NCBI RefSeq assembly: GCF_932294415.1
Contig: NC_065543.1
Coordinates: 28,725,530-28,789,529, forward strand
DNA from: Quercus robur
Lineage: Eukaryota; Streptophyta; Magnoliopsida; Fagales; Fagaceae
DNA length: 64,000 nucleotides
Reading direction: 5' to 3'
A program made the translations under genes and the position numbers. Positions within the stretch are counted from its first letter, which is position 1. Each line of letters begins with the position of its first letter. Of the stretch, positions 33,346 through 44,315 are shown piece after piece. The notes beneath the pieces were generated by a model that searched no databases, was not told the origin of the DNA, and saw nothing but the letters and a program-made list of their open reading frames with translations.

Positions 33346-34585
33346 GGAAGTACAAAGCCTTAACGGCAAGGTAGCGGCATTGAATAGATTCGTGTCGAGA
33401 GCGACGGACAAGTGTTTACCCTTCTTTCGAACATTGAAAAAGTCATTCGAGTGGACGGACGAGTGTCAGCGAGCCTTCGAGGAGTTAAAAACCTATCTAT
33501 CTTCACCACCTCTACTGAGCCCCTCGCAACCAGGTGAAGAACTCTTCCTCTATTTGGCTGTCTCCCCGGCGGCCGTCAGCGCGGCCTTAATCAGAGAGGA
33601 GGACAGGGCACAGAAGCCCGTGTACTACGCCAGCCGGGCGCTCCGCGGTGCCGAGGAAAGATACCAACCTATGGAGAAACTCGCTTTTGCGTTGGTCACG
33701 GCGGCCCGCAAGCTCAAGCCCTACTTTCAAGCCCACACCGTGAACGTAATGACCGACAAGCCCTTGCGAAGGGCACTGAGTAATCCTGAAGCCGCGGGTC
33801 GACTGACTCTGTGGGCAATAGAATTGAGTGAGTTTGACATCAAGTACCGTCCACGTGTGGCCATTAAAGGACAAGCTGTAGCCGACTTCATAGCAGAGTT
33901 TACGCGTGACGGGGACAAGGGGGCAGAGGAACCCCCCCAGTGGAACATCTACAACGACGGATCATCCAATAAGCGAGTTGGAGGAGCCGGCATAGTATTG
34001 CTGTCACCTGAAGGAGACAAGATTGAATGTATGGTCCGTCTCGACTTCCCCATTACCAACAATGAAGCAGAATACGAAGCGGTGGCAGCAGGACTCGACC
34101 TAGCCAAAGCCGCCGGAGCTGAAAGTGTGGTCGTGCATTGCGACTCTCAAGTCGTGACCAACCAAGTAAACGGAGATTATGAATGCAAAGGGGAAAGGTT
34201 GAAGAGATATCTTGATCAAGTAAGGGCGAGAGTCGACGGGCTAAAAGCAATGTTCGTCCAGATCCCCAGGGGAGAAAATGAGCTCGCCGATCGGTTAGCC
34301 AAAGCCGCTTCAGCAGAACATATGATGACACCGGGTAATGTACTTTCCTTTGTTCAAATCTTTCCACTAATAGACCCCGACAACATGCAGGAGATACGCT
34401 CCGGAAGAAACTGGACTACGCAGATAACTTCATACTTAAAGGACGGGATATTGCCGGAAGAGAAGGAGGCAGCGAAAAAGCTAAAAGTCCAAGCGGCAAG
34501 GTTCGTCTTGATAAAAGACATTCTTTACAAGAGAGGTTTCTCCCGTCCTTATCTAAGATGTCTCGGGGTTGAAGAGGTAGACTAA
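33346..34585 (+). CDS. Element B RNase H plus archaeal-type RNase H
   Basis: The frame continues pol after the C-run shift; there is no true start codon of its own. Residues (counted from 33341) about 90-180 are the RT-linked RNase H (KPVYYASRALRGAEERY, MTDKPLRRAL). Residues about 200-325 are a second RNase H with the catalytic set Asp206, Glu242, Asp268 and Asp317, the archaeal-type domain that marks Tat elements. The frame ends at TAA 34583-34585, where element A has a Tyr codon (TAT), so this is a point nonsense change just before integrase. Confidence 0.9.
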
Positions 34586-34588
34586 GTA

Positions 34589-35647
34589 ATGAGGGAAGTA
34601 CACGAAGGAATATGCGGGAACCATTCCGGATCGCGCTCGTTAGTGCACAAACTGGTACGAGCTGGGTATTACTGGCCAACCATGCAGAAGGATGCCGAGT
34701 CCTACGTTAAAAGCTGCGACAAATGCCAAAGGTTCAGCAATTTCATCGGACAACCAGCTGAGGAGCTAACCCCTATAACGGCTCCATGGCCGTTCGCTCA
34801 GTGGGGACTAGATATCATGGGACCTTTCCCAACGGCGGTAAGGCAGCTGAAGTTCTTGGTAGTGGGTATTGACTACTTCACAAAATGGGTAGAGGCGGAA
34901 GCCTTGGCCACCATTACAGAAAAAAACATTAGAAGTTTTGTCTGGCGGTGCATCGTATGCAGGTTCGGTATTCCAAGAGTTCTTGTCTCAGATAACGGGA
35001 GGCAGTTCGACAACGGCCACTTCCGGGATTTCTGCACTCAGCTAGGAATAAAAAACCACTACTCATCACCCACCCATCCTCAGGCTAATGGCCAGGTTGA
35101 AGTCACGAACCGATCCCTGTTAAAGATTATCAAGACTCGGCTCGAGGGGGCAAAGGGCATATGGCCCGAAGAATTGCCGAGCATACTATGGGCATACAGG
35201 ACAACGGCGAGGACTCCGACAGGAGAGACACCATTTCGACTGACATACGGGAGCGAGGCGGTCATCCCAGCAGAAGTTGGACTCACAAGTTACAGGGTTC
35301 ACAACCATGACGAATGCAGGAATGACGAATCCCTGAGGCTACAGCTGGACCTGATAGATGAGGTTAGGTCGGTGGCGGAGCAAAGGATCTCTAGGTACAA
35401 GGATCGCATGTCCAGACATTACAACACCCGGGTCCGACATAGAAACTTCCAAGTTGGAGACCTCGTACTCAGGAAGGTCATGGGTGCAACTAAAGACCCT
35501 GCACAGGGAAAACTCGGCCCCAACTGGGAAGGACCTTATAGAGTTACGTCATGGAAAAGGAAAGGAACGTACCACCTGGAGACAACAGATGGAGAGAAGC
35601 TGCCACATCCATGGAATGCCGAGCATTTGAGGAAATACTACCAGTAG
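34589..35647 (+). CDS. Element B integrase
   Basis: Continues the pol frame after the TAA. It has an HHCC zinc finger (H5, H12, C43, C46 counted from 34589; YYWPTM between), a DD35E core with Asp75 (GLDIMGPF), Asp135 (VSDNGRQF) and Glu171 (ANGQVEVTNRSL), and a C-terminal GPY/F module (GPNWEGPYRV) ending AEHLRKYYQ. Catalyses strand transfer of cDNA into the host chromosome. The catalytic residues are all present; only the upstream stop separates it from RT. Confidence 0.92.
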   Translation: MREVHEGICGNHSGSRSLVHKLVRAGYYWPTMQKDAESYVKSCDKCQRFSNFIGQPAEELTPITAPWPFAQWGLDIMGPFPTAVRQLKFLVVGIDYFTKWVEAEALATITEKNIRSFVWRCIVCRFGIPRVLVSDNGRQFDNGHFRDFCTQLGIKNHYSSPTHPQANGQVEVTNRSLLKIIKTRLEGAKGIWPEELPSILWAYRTTARTPTGETPFRLTYGSEAVIPAEVGLTSYRVHNHDECRNDESLRLQLDLIDEVRSVAEQRISRYKDRMSRHYNTRVRHRNFQVGDLVLRKVMGATKDPAQGKLGPNWEGPYRVTSWKRKGTYHLETTDGEKLPHPWNAEHLRKYYQ

Positions 35648-35849
35648 TAGTGACACAGCAACCAGTTTTTGTTTGAGCTTTTTATAAGTTTCTCTTTTAA
35701 CTGTCTTTTTGCCACAATTTTGTTGTGCCCTTTTTAAGCCCAAAGGGGGCAGGCACTTTTTCCTTTACGCATTTCTATAATCAAATATTACTTTGATCTT
35801 CTACTTGGATGTCATTATAATTGTCTACAAAACTAACGGAAACTAAATA

Positions 35850-36760
35850 AAGTCCACAAGATGGACGGATATAAATGCAGTCCACAAGATGGACGGATCA
35901 TCCTACGGGGATGATAAGATACTACAGGAATAGTATTGCAGTCCACAAGATGGACGGATATAAGTGCAGTCCACAAGATGGACGGATCGCCCTACAAGGA
36001 CGATCGCCCTCAATCCACAAAATTGACGGACACAAAATGTCCACAAGATGGACAGATATAAATGCAGTCCACAAGATGGACGGATCGCCCTCAATCCACA
36101 AAATTGACGGACACAAAATGTCCACAAGATGGACGGATATAAATGCAGTCCACAAGATGAACGGATCGCCCTCAATCCACAAAATTGACGGACACAAAAT
36201 GTCCACAAGATGGACGGATCTCCCCACAAGGACGATCACTGTCAGTCCATAAAATGGACAAACCCAAAATAAAGTCCACAAGATGGACGAATCATCCTAC
36301 AAGGATAGTAGTCAAAGTCCACAAGATGGACGGACCATCCCACAGGGATGATTACTCAAGTCCACAAGGTGGACGGATACAATCGAAAGTCCACAAGACG
36401 GACGGATCATCCTACAAGGACGATCACTGTGAGTCCTTAAATGGACGGACATAAATTAAAGTCCACAAGGCCGACGGGCCATCCCACAGGGACGATGACA
36501 TCCTACAGGGATGATAACTCAAGTCCACAAGGTGGACGGATATAATGGAAGAACATGCAAGCGAAGTGGACGGACCACTGACTACGTAAAAATTTTGCAA
36601 GTCCATTAAATAGGCATTACATTTAAAAAGTGATGTACAACGCCACAAAGTGGACGGGTCCTCATAACGAACTTCTAAAAATAGACGGAGAGGGAAAATC
36701 CTCACGGATGTAAATACTAAATCAACACGAGATAACAAGTCCGCAATGCGGACGGAGTAT
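35850..36760. repeat. Stem-loop array of element B
   Basis: More than a dozen copies of GTCCACAAGATGGAC and variants (GTCCACAAGGTGGAC, GTCCATAAAATGGAC, GTCCGCAATGCGGAC), usually followed by GGAT, interspersed with CATCCTACAGGGATG-type units. All fold as 5-6-bp stems. An 81-bp higher-order unit is repeated three times (starting at 36003, 36084 and 36165). The frames that read through it are repeat translations, not genes. Tandem repeats in this 3' region are a known trait of Tat/Ogre elements. Confidence 0.9.
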
Positions 36761-36969
36761 CACGGATAAACAAATATTCTCACAAAAATCCTTCCTCAAG
36801 AAGGAGGACGGACCTTTAAACAAAGTACCAAACAATGATAGAAAGCATATATGAACATTAAGCCAAAAGCCCCAAAGGCAAGCGTTTAATACAACTAAAG
36901 AGGACGGATTGTTCTGAAATGTAAATAAAAAAAATAAAAAAAAAGGGACGGATTGTTATCAAAATAAAT

Positions 36970-39118
36970 TACATAGACATTAATCTTTCTTTTGTTCAGC
37001 AACTTGGACATCCTTCGACGGGACGGACTCTCCGTCTCCTTGAGCAGCGTCTTCGCCAAAGAGGTCCTCCGTATTTTCGGAGGCGACGGGGAGGGCAGAA
37101 GTCTGGGCTTGGTCCTCAAGTTTGACCATTCACAAATCCAGCTCTGGATAGGCCTTCTTGACTTGACGGAGAGAATCATCGAAGCCTTGAAGGAAAGAAT
37201 CTGACAGCTCACCCAAGCAGGTCTCTGAGCTTCGGTACTCCTCGACGGCTGCCTCTTTCACATGACGGATCTCTTCTTTGAGTTCTTTGATCTCCGCCTC
37301 CCTTTTCTCCAAGACCGTCAGCGCAGAGGCCGTCTTCTCCTCCAGCTCCTTCCTTGCCTTCTCAGAAAGCTCCAGCTTCTTCTCCATCTTGGACCTCCAT
37401 TTATGGAGTTGTCCGAGCTCTTCCTCCGTCTGCTCCGCCTTCGCGCGCACCCGGTCCAACGTACTCTCACGGTTGAGACACCGATCCAGTAGTCCCTTCA
37501 TCATGACCAAGGACTGCGAATAGAAAAGAGACCATCACATAATGTAAATAACAACGAAGAAGAAAAATAAACTTATTTGACTGACATATCCAACCTGAGC
37601 GACGGCAAAGAGGCCCGTCTCCCCCATGGCCTCCGTCGAGTGGTTTCCAAGATCTTCATAGTCTTCCGCCGTGATGATGGACGACAGCTTCTCCAATGCA
37701 TACTTGGAGTCGTCGCGGAGAAGGGAAGGAGGTCTCTCTTGTTTACCTTCTGGGGCCGTCATCAATCCTTTACCCGTCCCCTGCTTAGCTGGGGTGACGG
37801 TCTTGTTACCCTCAGCCATTAAACCGACCACAGGCTCAAGAGAGACCTTTGGTTGCTTAAATGGACGGTCGGATTTTGATGTCGGTTTCCTCTTAGGGGC
37901 TGAAGCCGCCACCTTAGGTACCACCTCGCTGGATTCCCTCTTCTTGACGGCTTGGGATTTGATCAAAGCTTTCCTTTTTGCGTCCTCCATCTCTGCAAAT
38001 AATGACGGATGAAATTAAAACTAAGTAAAGTCAGTTAAATGGCAAAGTAAAGTTGACGGGCTTACGTCTATGAACTCGCTCGTCGTATCTAATTGCCTCT
38101 TGGGTGGGCTCAGGACCGTCGCAGTACCAATGTATGGTCCTAGGGTTCACCAACTTAGCCCAAGTCCTTTCCTCCGGCGTAGTTTTCCTGCAAATCTTTT
38201 CAAGGAAACTGAACTCCTCAAGGCTGACTTGTGGGCGCCGTCTACCTGCAGAGAAAGACGATCAAGATATACACATAAAAATGGACGGATACGAAAAGCT
38301 TTACAAAATTAAGACGGATGCATACGCGATTGATTTATTACTGCCCAAGTTGTGTCGACGGGCATGTACTCCGTCTCCCCTGGATGGCTCATCCATCTGT
38401 CACCCTCTAGGAAGAAGTAGCGACTCTTCCAGTCTCTATTTGAGTCTGGGGTCTCAAAGATCACCTTCAACAAGGGGCTCCGACTAGCAAAACTATACAT
38501 CCCCCTTGATCCAGAAATCTCGTCCGGACGGTAACAGTGAAGAAATTCACGGACCGTCAGTTTCCTCTCCCCATCCGACATTGCACCGTAAAGAATCTCC
38601 ATGGCTATGAAGACCCTCCAGGCGTTGGGGGATATCTGGGTGACGGACAATCCCAGATACTGTAAAAGCTCCCTATGGAGTGTAGAAAGCGGGAATCGAA
38701 GTCCAGCCTTCAACGCCTGCTCGTACACTCCGACACCGTCTACCCCTTCATAGTAACACTTCTCCGACACGTATGGTAGACGGATGGAAACATAGTCCGG
38801 GATTTGGAAGTTGGTTCTGAAGGTGCTGAAATGTTTCTCCCTGATGACGGATGTAAACCTATGCACCGTCCAATCTGGCAACATGATGAACTGCCTTAGT
38901 CCATCAGCACCTACAACGGACTCCAGTGCTTGATCCCCGTCGTCATCAGAACCCTCTATTTCAACTATCTCCACATCCTCATTTGTTGAGGATGAAGAGG
39001 AGGCAGACGGACTCCTATCTTCGCCGGGGCTCTCTTGGTCTTTATGACCGGATGGGTATACATCCTCGTATTCCGTCCCATCACGAACCACCGATTGGTT
39101 ACTTGACGCACTAGACAT
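36970..39118 (-). CDS. Antisense spliced gene of element B (Transposase_28-like)
   Basis: Transcribed against gag-pol. Coding exons: 39118-38326, 38245-38066, 37992-37595 and 37513 to a stop. Junctions are GTATGC/TCTGCAG, GTAAGC/TTTGCAG and GTTGGA/TTCGCAG, and phases agree (1, 1, 0). The product of about 584 residues begins MSSASSNQS and has an acidic Ser/Glu-rich N-terminus. A conserved core follows (GLRFPLSTLHRELLQYLGL, NAWRVFIAMEILYG, then WAKLVNPRTIHWYCDGPEPT), then a basic linker and a long charged, probably coiled-coil region. A TGA at 37130-37132 stops it; the same frame then continues to a TAA near 36980, and element A has a sense codon at the first position. The core resembles Pfam 'putative gypsy type transposon'. 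Molecular role unknown; extra antisense ORFs are known in Grande/Retand-like Tat elements. Confidence 0.75.
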
Positions 39119-39121
39119 TTC

Positions 39122-39240
39122 CTACAATTGACAATGAAACCTAAGACCGACGGGTTTGAAAGTATTGACGGGTATGGAAAGCCTAACAACAATGCATGGA
39201 CGGAAATGTAACTTGACTATAGTATATTAGAAGTACTTAC
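39122..39240 (-). other. 5'-UTR intron of the antisense gene in element B
   Basis: Minus-strand donor GTAAGTACTT at 39240 and acceptor AATTGTAG at 39122-39123, three bases before the ATG. Element A has an equivalent intron. Confidence 0.6.
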
Positions 39241-39377
39241 CAAACTTAGCAGAGGAGAGGTGACGGTTGGTGTAATCAGTAGATGCTCGTCCTCGACGGA
39301 TTACTCTGACAAGGTTGATGGCTTCGCTCTGACAAATGATTTCTGAGTGAAAATTGAAAAATGAGAGAGTGAGGCGC

Positions 39378-39391
39378 CTTATATATATAGG
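39378..39391 (-). promoter_or_regulatory. TATA box for the antisense gene of element B
   Basis: Minus-strand CTATATATATAAGG, about 260 bp before the antisense ATG and outside the LTR. It is conserved in position with element A. Inferred promoter. Confidence 0.6.
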
Positions 39392-39670
39392 AGATGCACG
39401 GAAGACGAAGCGACGCTTCGATCCTATACAACGGCCATTCAGAGAGTGACACGTGGCATGCTTAATAAATGCTGACAACCTGTCAGTACGTACCAACAGA
39501 TTTGCACCCGTCATGTAACCGTCAACCTGATGAATCTTCCTCTGACGGGTTGATCCATCTGGAACCGTCGTCCTATCTTGCATGAATCCGTCATAAAATG
39601 CCCGTCATACCCGTACGTAAGGATCGTCACCCCATTGATCCTTTGACCTAAACGGTGACGGACCATTGGG

Positions 39671-39680
39671 GTGAAGGGGG
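39671..39680 (+). other. Polypurine tract of element B
   Basis: GTGAAGGGGG followed by CAAC and the 3' LTR start. Element A has ATGAGGGGGC followed by AAC at the same place. Confidence 0.65.
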
Positions 39681-39684
39681 CAAC

Positions 39685-40174
39685 TGAAGATGGTAAAATA
39701 TAGAGCCTAATGGGCCTACCTTAATGGGCTTGACGGATCGGAACTGGTGGGCCTGTATAAAGATGATCCCCTGCACTTCGAAGGCCCATTGCTGACAGAC
39801 GTAGTAAGGACCCATGATCCGAGGTCCATATCGCCTAGAAAAGCCTTAAGAACCGAAAATGGAAATCCTTGCTCACCACGCTCAGAGGAATTTGTATTAG
39901 AGTCCCACATGGAAAAGATTTGGAAACCAAGAAGAAAAGTCAACCCTTTGCCACTATAAAAGGCCTGCTACCCTCAGAAATCGAGGTACGCTTTAATTGA
40001 CCCTCTCTACGCTCTAAGTAAAATAGAAGAATTCTAACTTGACCGTCGGAGAGCTTTTGGCCGGCACCACACCGGTGCTCTCTGAAGGACTTCTTTCGAT
40101 TGCTTCTGTCGTGCAGGTTCGTTTCGAGTCGCGGGTACGGTGTGACCCACTGGTGACAATTTTCGACGTCATCA
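39685..40174 (+). repeat. 3' LTR of element B
   Basis: 490 bp, same length as the 5' LTR. TATAAAA at 39955-39961. Four single-base differences from the 5' LTR were found by eye (in the TTAATGGG, GTCCCAC, CTGCTACC and CACCGGTG contexts). Confidence 0.95.
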
Positions 40175-40307
40175 GTTATTTATTTATTTATTTTAATATT
40201 TTAAACTAAATGAAAAAACTCAATTCCTTGACATTGTATTAATTATTGACACGCATATCTACATTTATCTATATATAAATAATACATTAAGTATCTACTT
40301 AACTATA

Positions 40308-40338
<31 letters not shown>

Positions 40339-40771
40339 AAGAATCAACTTAACTAATCAAATGCTTAAAATGTCATTAACTTTATTTTTTTTTTCCATGA
40401 ATCACTAACTTTATAATAAAAAATTATTATAACATAATAATAATACACATATGTAACAAGCTCGTTGTGTTTTTTAATAATTATTATTATGTGTGTGTGT
40501 TTCTTAAATAAAAAAAGATATTTAGTGTTGTCGAGTCATTCCACATCGGTAAGGTGTGATATTGAGAAGGGATTTATCACTTGCTCTGCGACACTACCTA
40601 TCGCATGCAGTTTTGGTGTTGGTGTGTGAGTGTATTCCCTTATCTCATCCCCCTTCCCTTATATATGTGTGTAAGTTATATTATATTTATACTATATACG
40701 CATACCAGCTGATTTGTGATTAGGGGGTGCAAAAATGCTTTTAAGTGTAAATTAAACTAATAAAAAAAAAG
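40175..40771. other. Intergenic, AT-rich
   Basis: Starts with the GTTAT duplication and ATTT repeats. 40530-40640 contains GTCATTCCACATCGGTAAGG, a motif often seen in short plant LTR/TRIM-type repeats, but no element ends could be set. No gene. Confidence 0.4.
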
Positions 40772-41555
40772 GGACAAAGTTTAGCTACAAAATAGTTTGT
40801 AGCTTAAGGTTATAATCTTACTCAATAAAATAAACACTTCTGCATATTTTGAAAATTTAACTATTTAATTGCATGTTTTTTACGTTCTTAATACACATGT
40901 CAAATTTTGTGTTAGTCAAATATTATTTACTATATGATTTATAAGTTTATAATTTATGCATAATTTAAAATTACAAAAACTTGCAATTTAAATAATTTAT
41001 TGATAACATAATTATTGATCTTTAATTTTATAAAAATTTTGCAAGCATGAAAAATATAAGAAGAAGATATAATTCAATAGTGGATTTGTCAAAATTCACT
41101 TCTAATAAAAAGATATTGAGTAAGGTTGTAGCCTAAGGCTACAATCTTATTCAATAAAATAAAAATTACTACATATTTTGAAAATCTAACTATTTAGGCT
41201 ACAACTTTACTCAATAAAATAAAAATTACTACATATTTTGAAAATCTAACCGTTGAATTGCATGTTTTTCGCACTCTTAATACAAATGTCAAATTTTGTA
41301 TCAATCGGATATTATTTATTATATGATTTATAAGCTTATATTTTATGCATAATTTTAAATTACAAAAATTTGCAATTTAAACAATTTATCGATAACATAG
41401 CTATTTAGAAATTTTGCAAGTATGAAGAATATAAAAAGAAGATGTCATCCAATGGTGGATTTGTCAAAATTTACTTTCAATAAAAAGATATTAAGTAAGG
41501 TTGTAACCTAAAGTTACAATCAATTTTGTAGTTAAAGTTAGCTAAACTTTGTCCA
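40772..41555. mobile_element. Composite MITE, two tandem copies within one pair of TIRs
   Basis: The ends are perfect 16-bp inverted repeats, GGACAAAGTTTAGCTA at 40772 and its complement ending 41555. The interior contains the family core twice (ACATATTTTGAAAATCTAAC-like at about 40835 and again near 41230, with a third partial at about 41170). Internal end remnants (GTTGTAGCCTAAGGCTACAA) lie near 41130. No target duplication is visible, so the structure may come from recombination between two copies. Confidence 0.7.
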
Positions 41556-41607
41556 TATATATATAAGATATATATCAAATGAACCCCCTGAAGATAATGT
41601 ACAACTT

Positions 41608-42635
41608 AGGGGTGTCAATGTTCGACCCAACCTGCGAACACGACACGAACCCGAAATGGATTTTTTTGGGTTAGGGTTGGGTCTTAATGGGTTTGAGTCA
41701 TAAACGGGTTGACTTGAAAGCGATACGATAAGAAATGTCTCATAAGTAGGTCAACCCGCATAACCCACAATAGACACGTTTAACAAGCCAATTTATTTGT
41801 GTCAACTCGAAATGACCCATTTAACACAACTCGTTTTACTCGTATAACAAATAAATATTTATTTTATTTTAGATTTGTCAAATACCTTTTATATCCAACA
41901 TATATTTTAAATTTAAAAAGAAAAGTGAGTAATTACAAAAATTTACAAGGGATATAATTGGAAATTGAAACTTTATAGACCCTAGAACCACTAATACCTT
42001 TTTTTTTTGGCATAGAACTTGCACAAATGAAATTGGATGAGCTTGCGGATGACGTTATGAATTTGGACATCAACAAACAATCTATAGATGGTAATCGTGG
42101 TCATAGTCAAGATTAGTCTACTGTTTGCTCAAAATTTTTCAATATTGATACTTAGCATTTGGCAAGTTCCAAGGATATTATATTTTTGTTGAACTATGTT
42201 ATTTTATTTTTGTTAAACTTTGTTATTTTGAATTTGGGTTGAAGTGTACGCACTTCTTTTGCAGTGTAAAGAATTTATTTCTAGATGAATGTTATATTTT
42301 TGTTGAACTATATTATTTTGAGTGTGGGTTGAAGACTTGAAGTGTATGCACTGCTTTTTGGGATGTAAAAAAAATTATTTCTAGATGGATGTTATATTTA
42401 ATATTATGCAGGTTGAAATAGGTTATGTTACATTTGTATCAACTCAACATGACTTGTTTATTAAGCGTGTCAAATGGGTTGGATCAGGTTAACCTGTCTT
42501 ATTAACAGGTCGGGTTAGGGTTGAAGGATTATGACATGATTATTAAATGGGACGGGTTAGGGTTGAGCTATTTAGTTGAATACCCCTACCTCGACACGAC
42601 ACAAACTAGACACACTAACCCCAATTGACACCCCT
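41608..42635. mobile_element. Non-autonomous TIR transposon, 1.03 kb, 11-bp TSD
   Basis: Ends AGGGGTGTCAAT (41608) and ATTGACACCCCT (42635) are exact inverted repeats. Identical 11-bp direct repeats ATGTACAACTT flank it (41597-41607 and 42636-42646). Subterminal regions are rich in ACGACACGAACCC, CGGGTTAGGGTTG and similar blocks in inverted arrangement. There is no transposase. The 'GGGGTGTCAA' ends are common in plant non-autonomous elements; an 11-bp duplication fits Mutator-like better than hAT. Confidence 0.85.
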
Positions 42636-42649
42636 ATGTACAACTTCCC

Positions 42650-44040
42650 CTAACCTTTCCACTTCTTTTGTTTTAATACTATTCAATTTTGAAAAGAATT
42701 CCATCACACGGCAAAATATTGGTGCTCTCCCAAAAAGAAGATAAGGCTTCCATTTTTGGTTCATAATATTTTTGGCAGGTCAATATTTTTTATTACTTTC
42801 TCTTTATTTTTTGCTTTTTTAATTAATACATTAGTTTTTACTGATCCGTGTTTTTGCCAGAACACCATTCCAGGCCAAGAGCTTCAAACATCAATTTAAA
42901 GGGCTTTCCTTATTTGGATTCCTACTTTTACATGTCTAAAGTATAGATAATAGAGCTAGATACGTAAAATTACTAATTTAAAAATTCATAAATTTTAGAT
43001 AAATTTGAAAAAAATAGTTTCTTCTACCCACATTTCATATCTCCAATTAGTTTTCACAGTTTCAAGAATTTAGAACTACACCAATATATATCTCCTTACT
43101 TCTTTTCCTTTAATACTATTCAATTTTTAAAAAAATTCTAACACGCAACAAATTGGTGATCTCCTAGAAAAGAAATTGCAAGATTTTGTTGAAATTGTTC
43201 CTTTGGAAATTTCTTGAAAAGCTAATCATAGGTTCTTCTTTCCATCGGAACAATGGGTTGTTATGCTCATTACTAAACTTTTGAAGAGATGAAATATAAC
43301 CAAGGTATATATTTTTTAATCAGAGGTTAAATTGATCGTCAGAAGAAGAATTAAACCAAAAATTAGGATATATTTTGGGAAAATAAGACTTCCATCAAAG
43401 AGAAGAAAAATGAAAAGCTTTCAGAAAAATTCTTGTAGAATCAAGAATGAAGTTTCATTTATGGTTGGTTTATAATGATTTTTGGTAGGTCAATTTTCTT
43501 TTTTGTTACTTTCTCTTTATTTTTTGCTTTTTTAATTTGTATATTAGTTTTATTGAAGCACCATTCCAAGTCAAGAGTCGTCGTTATGAGTCAAGAAAGA
43601 GTTAATTAAAAAAAAATTAAGAAAAATAAATATTTTAGTAAAATGTAGTGTTATCTGTAAAATAAATAATGTGATAAGAGTATTTAATAAGTAAGTATGT
43701 AAAATAGAAAAAAAAAATGTTTTATATGCTAAAAATATACTGAAATTTTTGTGCTCTTAGCTCATGTTAGCTGTATTTTAATAAAGGCCCATTTGGTAAG
43801 AGATTTTTAATAACGTTATTTAAATTTTGTAAAAATATATATAGGTAAAAAAAAAAAATGTAAAAATACATATTTTGATGTTTAAACATGTTAAACGAAA
43901 ATAATTTTATTTGAAAGGAATTCGATTCTGAAATTCTTTCGGATAAAATTATTCTGTCATAACGGCAGACAGGCCCATATGAGAAGCGATCCGTGCCCGC
44001 GAATATATTCAAAGGCAGTGACTATAGTGATGTGGTCGAT
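42650..44040. other. Intergenic; diverged direct duplication
   Basis: 42655-42870 and 43085-43575 share ordered blocks (TTTAATACTATTCAATTTT, then TTACTTTCTCTTTATTTTTT and GCTTTTTTAATT, then CACCATTCCA) and look like a duplicated segment, the second with an insertion. No coding potential recognised. Confidence 0.5.
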
Positions 44041-44315
44041 CAGGCCCATCATTAGTATTGTAAGTATGTTACCAACCAATACATCCATCTCCATCTTCAT
44101 CCCCATCACCATCTTGTATCTTTGACATCAAATGATTGGCAGTGAGATCCATCACAAGCGACATTGCTCACCCGCATAAAATCCCAATTTCCCATTTCTC
44201 AGAAAAAGAAAAGAAAAAGACCAATTCCAAAAAGTTCTCCAAAGTTCAATCACTTTCCAGAATCTAGAGAGAGAGGTTTGGGGTTTGGCAGTAGACAATT
44301 GGGCAGTGGCAGCGA
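44041..44315 (+). promoter_or_regulatory. Promoter/5'-UTR region of the TDX gene
   Basis: Upstream of the ATG at 44316. Contains CCATCTCCATCTTCATCCCC repeats and a GA-rich stretch (AGAGAGAGAGG, about 44265) typical of plant 5' UTRs. No clear TATA was fixed. Confidence 0.4.

Larger units (their letters stand above)
29853..40174 (+). mobile_element. Ty3/gypsy Tat-lineage LTR retrotransposon B, young
   Basis: 10,322 bp with 490-bp LTRs at 29853-30342 and 39685-40174 and identical target duplications GTTAT (29848-29852, 40175-40179). By eye the LTRs differ at four positions, all transitions, so the insertion is recent. Order: PBS, gag, protease, RT, RNase H, second archaeal-type RNase H, integrase, stem-loop array, antisense spliced gene, purine tract, 3' LTR. 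Only about three lesions break gag-pol (near 31440, 33330 and 34583). It is collinear with element A and about tenfold less diverged between LTRs. Confidence 0.96.

Noticed and set aside
35875..36454. Several overlapping frames of 60-125 codons on both strands
   Set aside because: They are translations of the hairpin repeat array (for example repeated STRWTD), present in all frames because the repeat lacks stops; no coding signal.
35850..36760. CRISPR-like array
   Set aside because: Repeats are 15-nt palindromes without unique spacers of constant length, inside a plant LTR retrotransposon.
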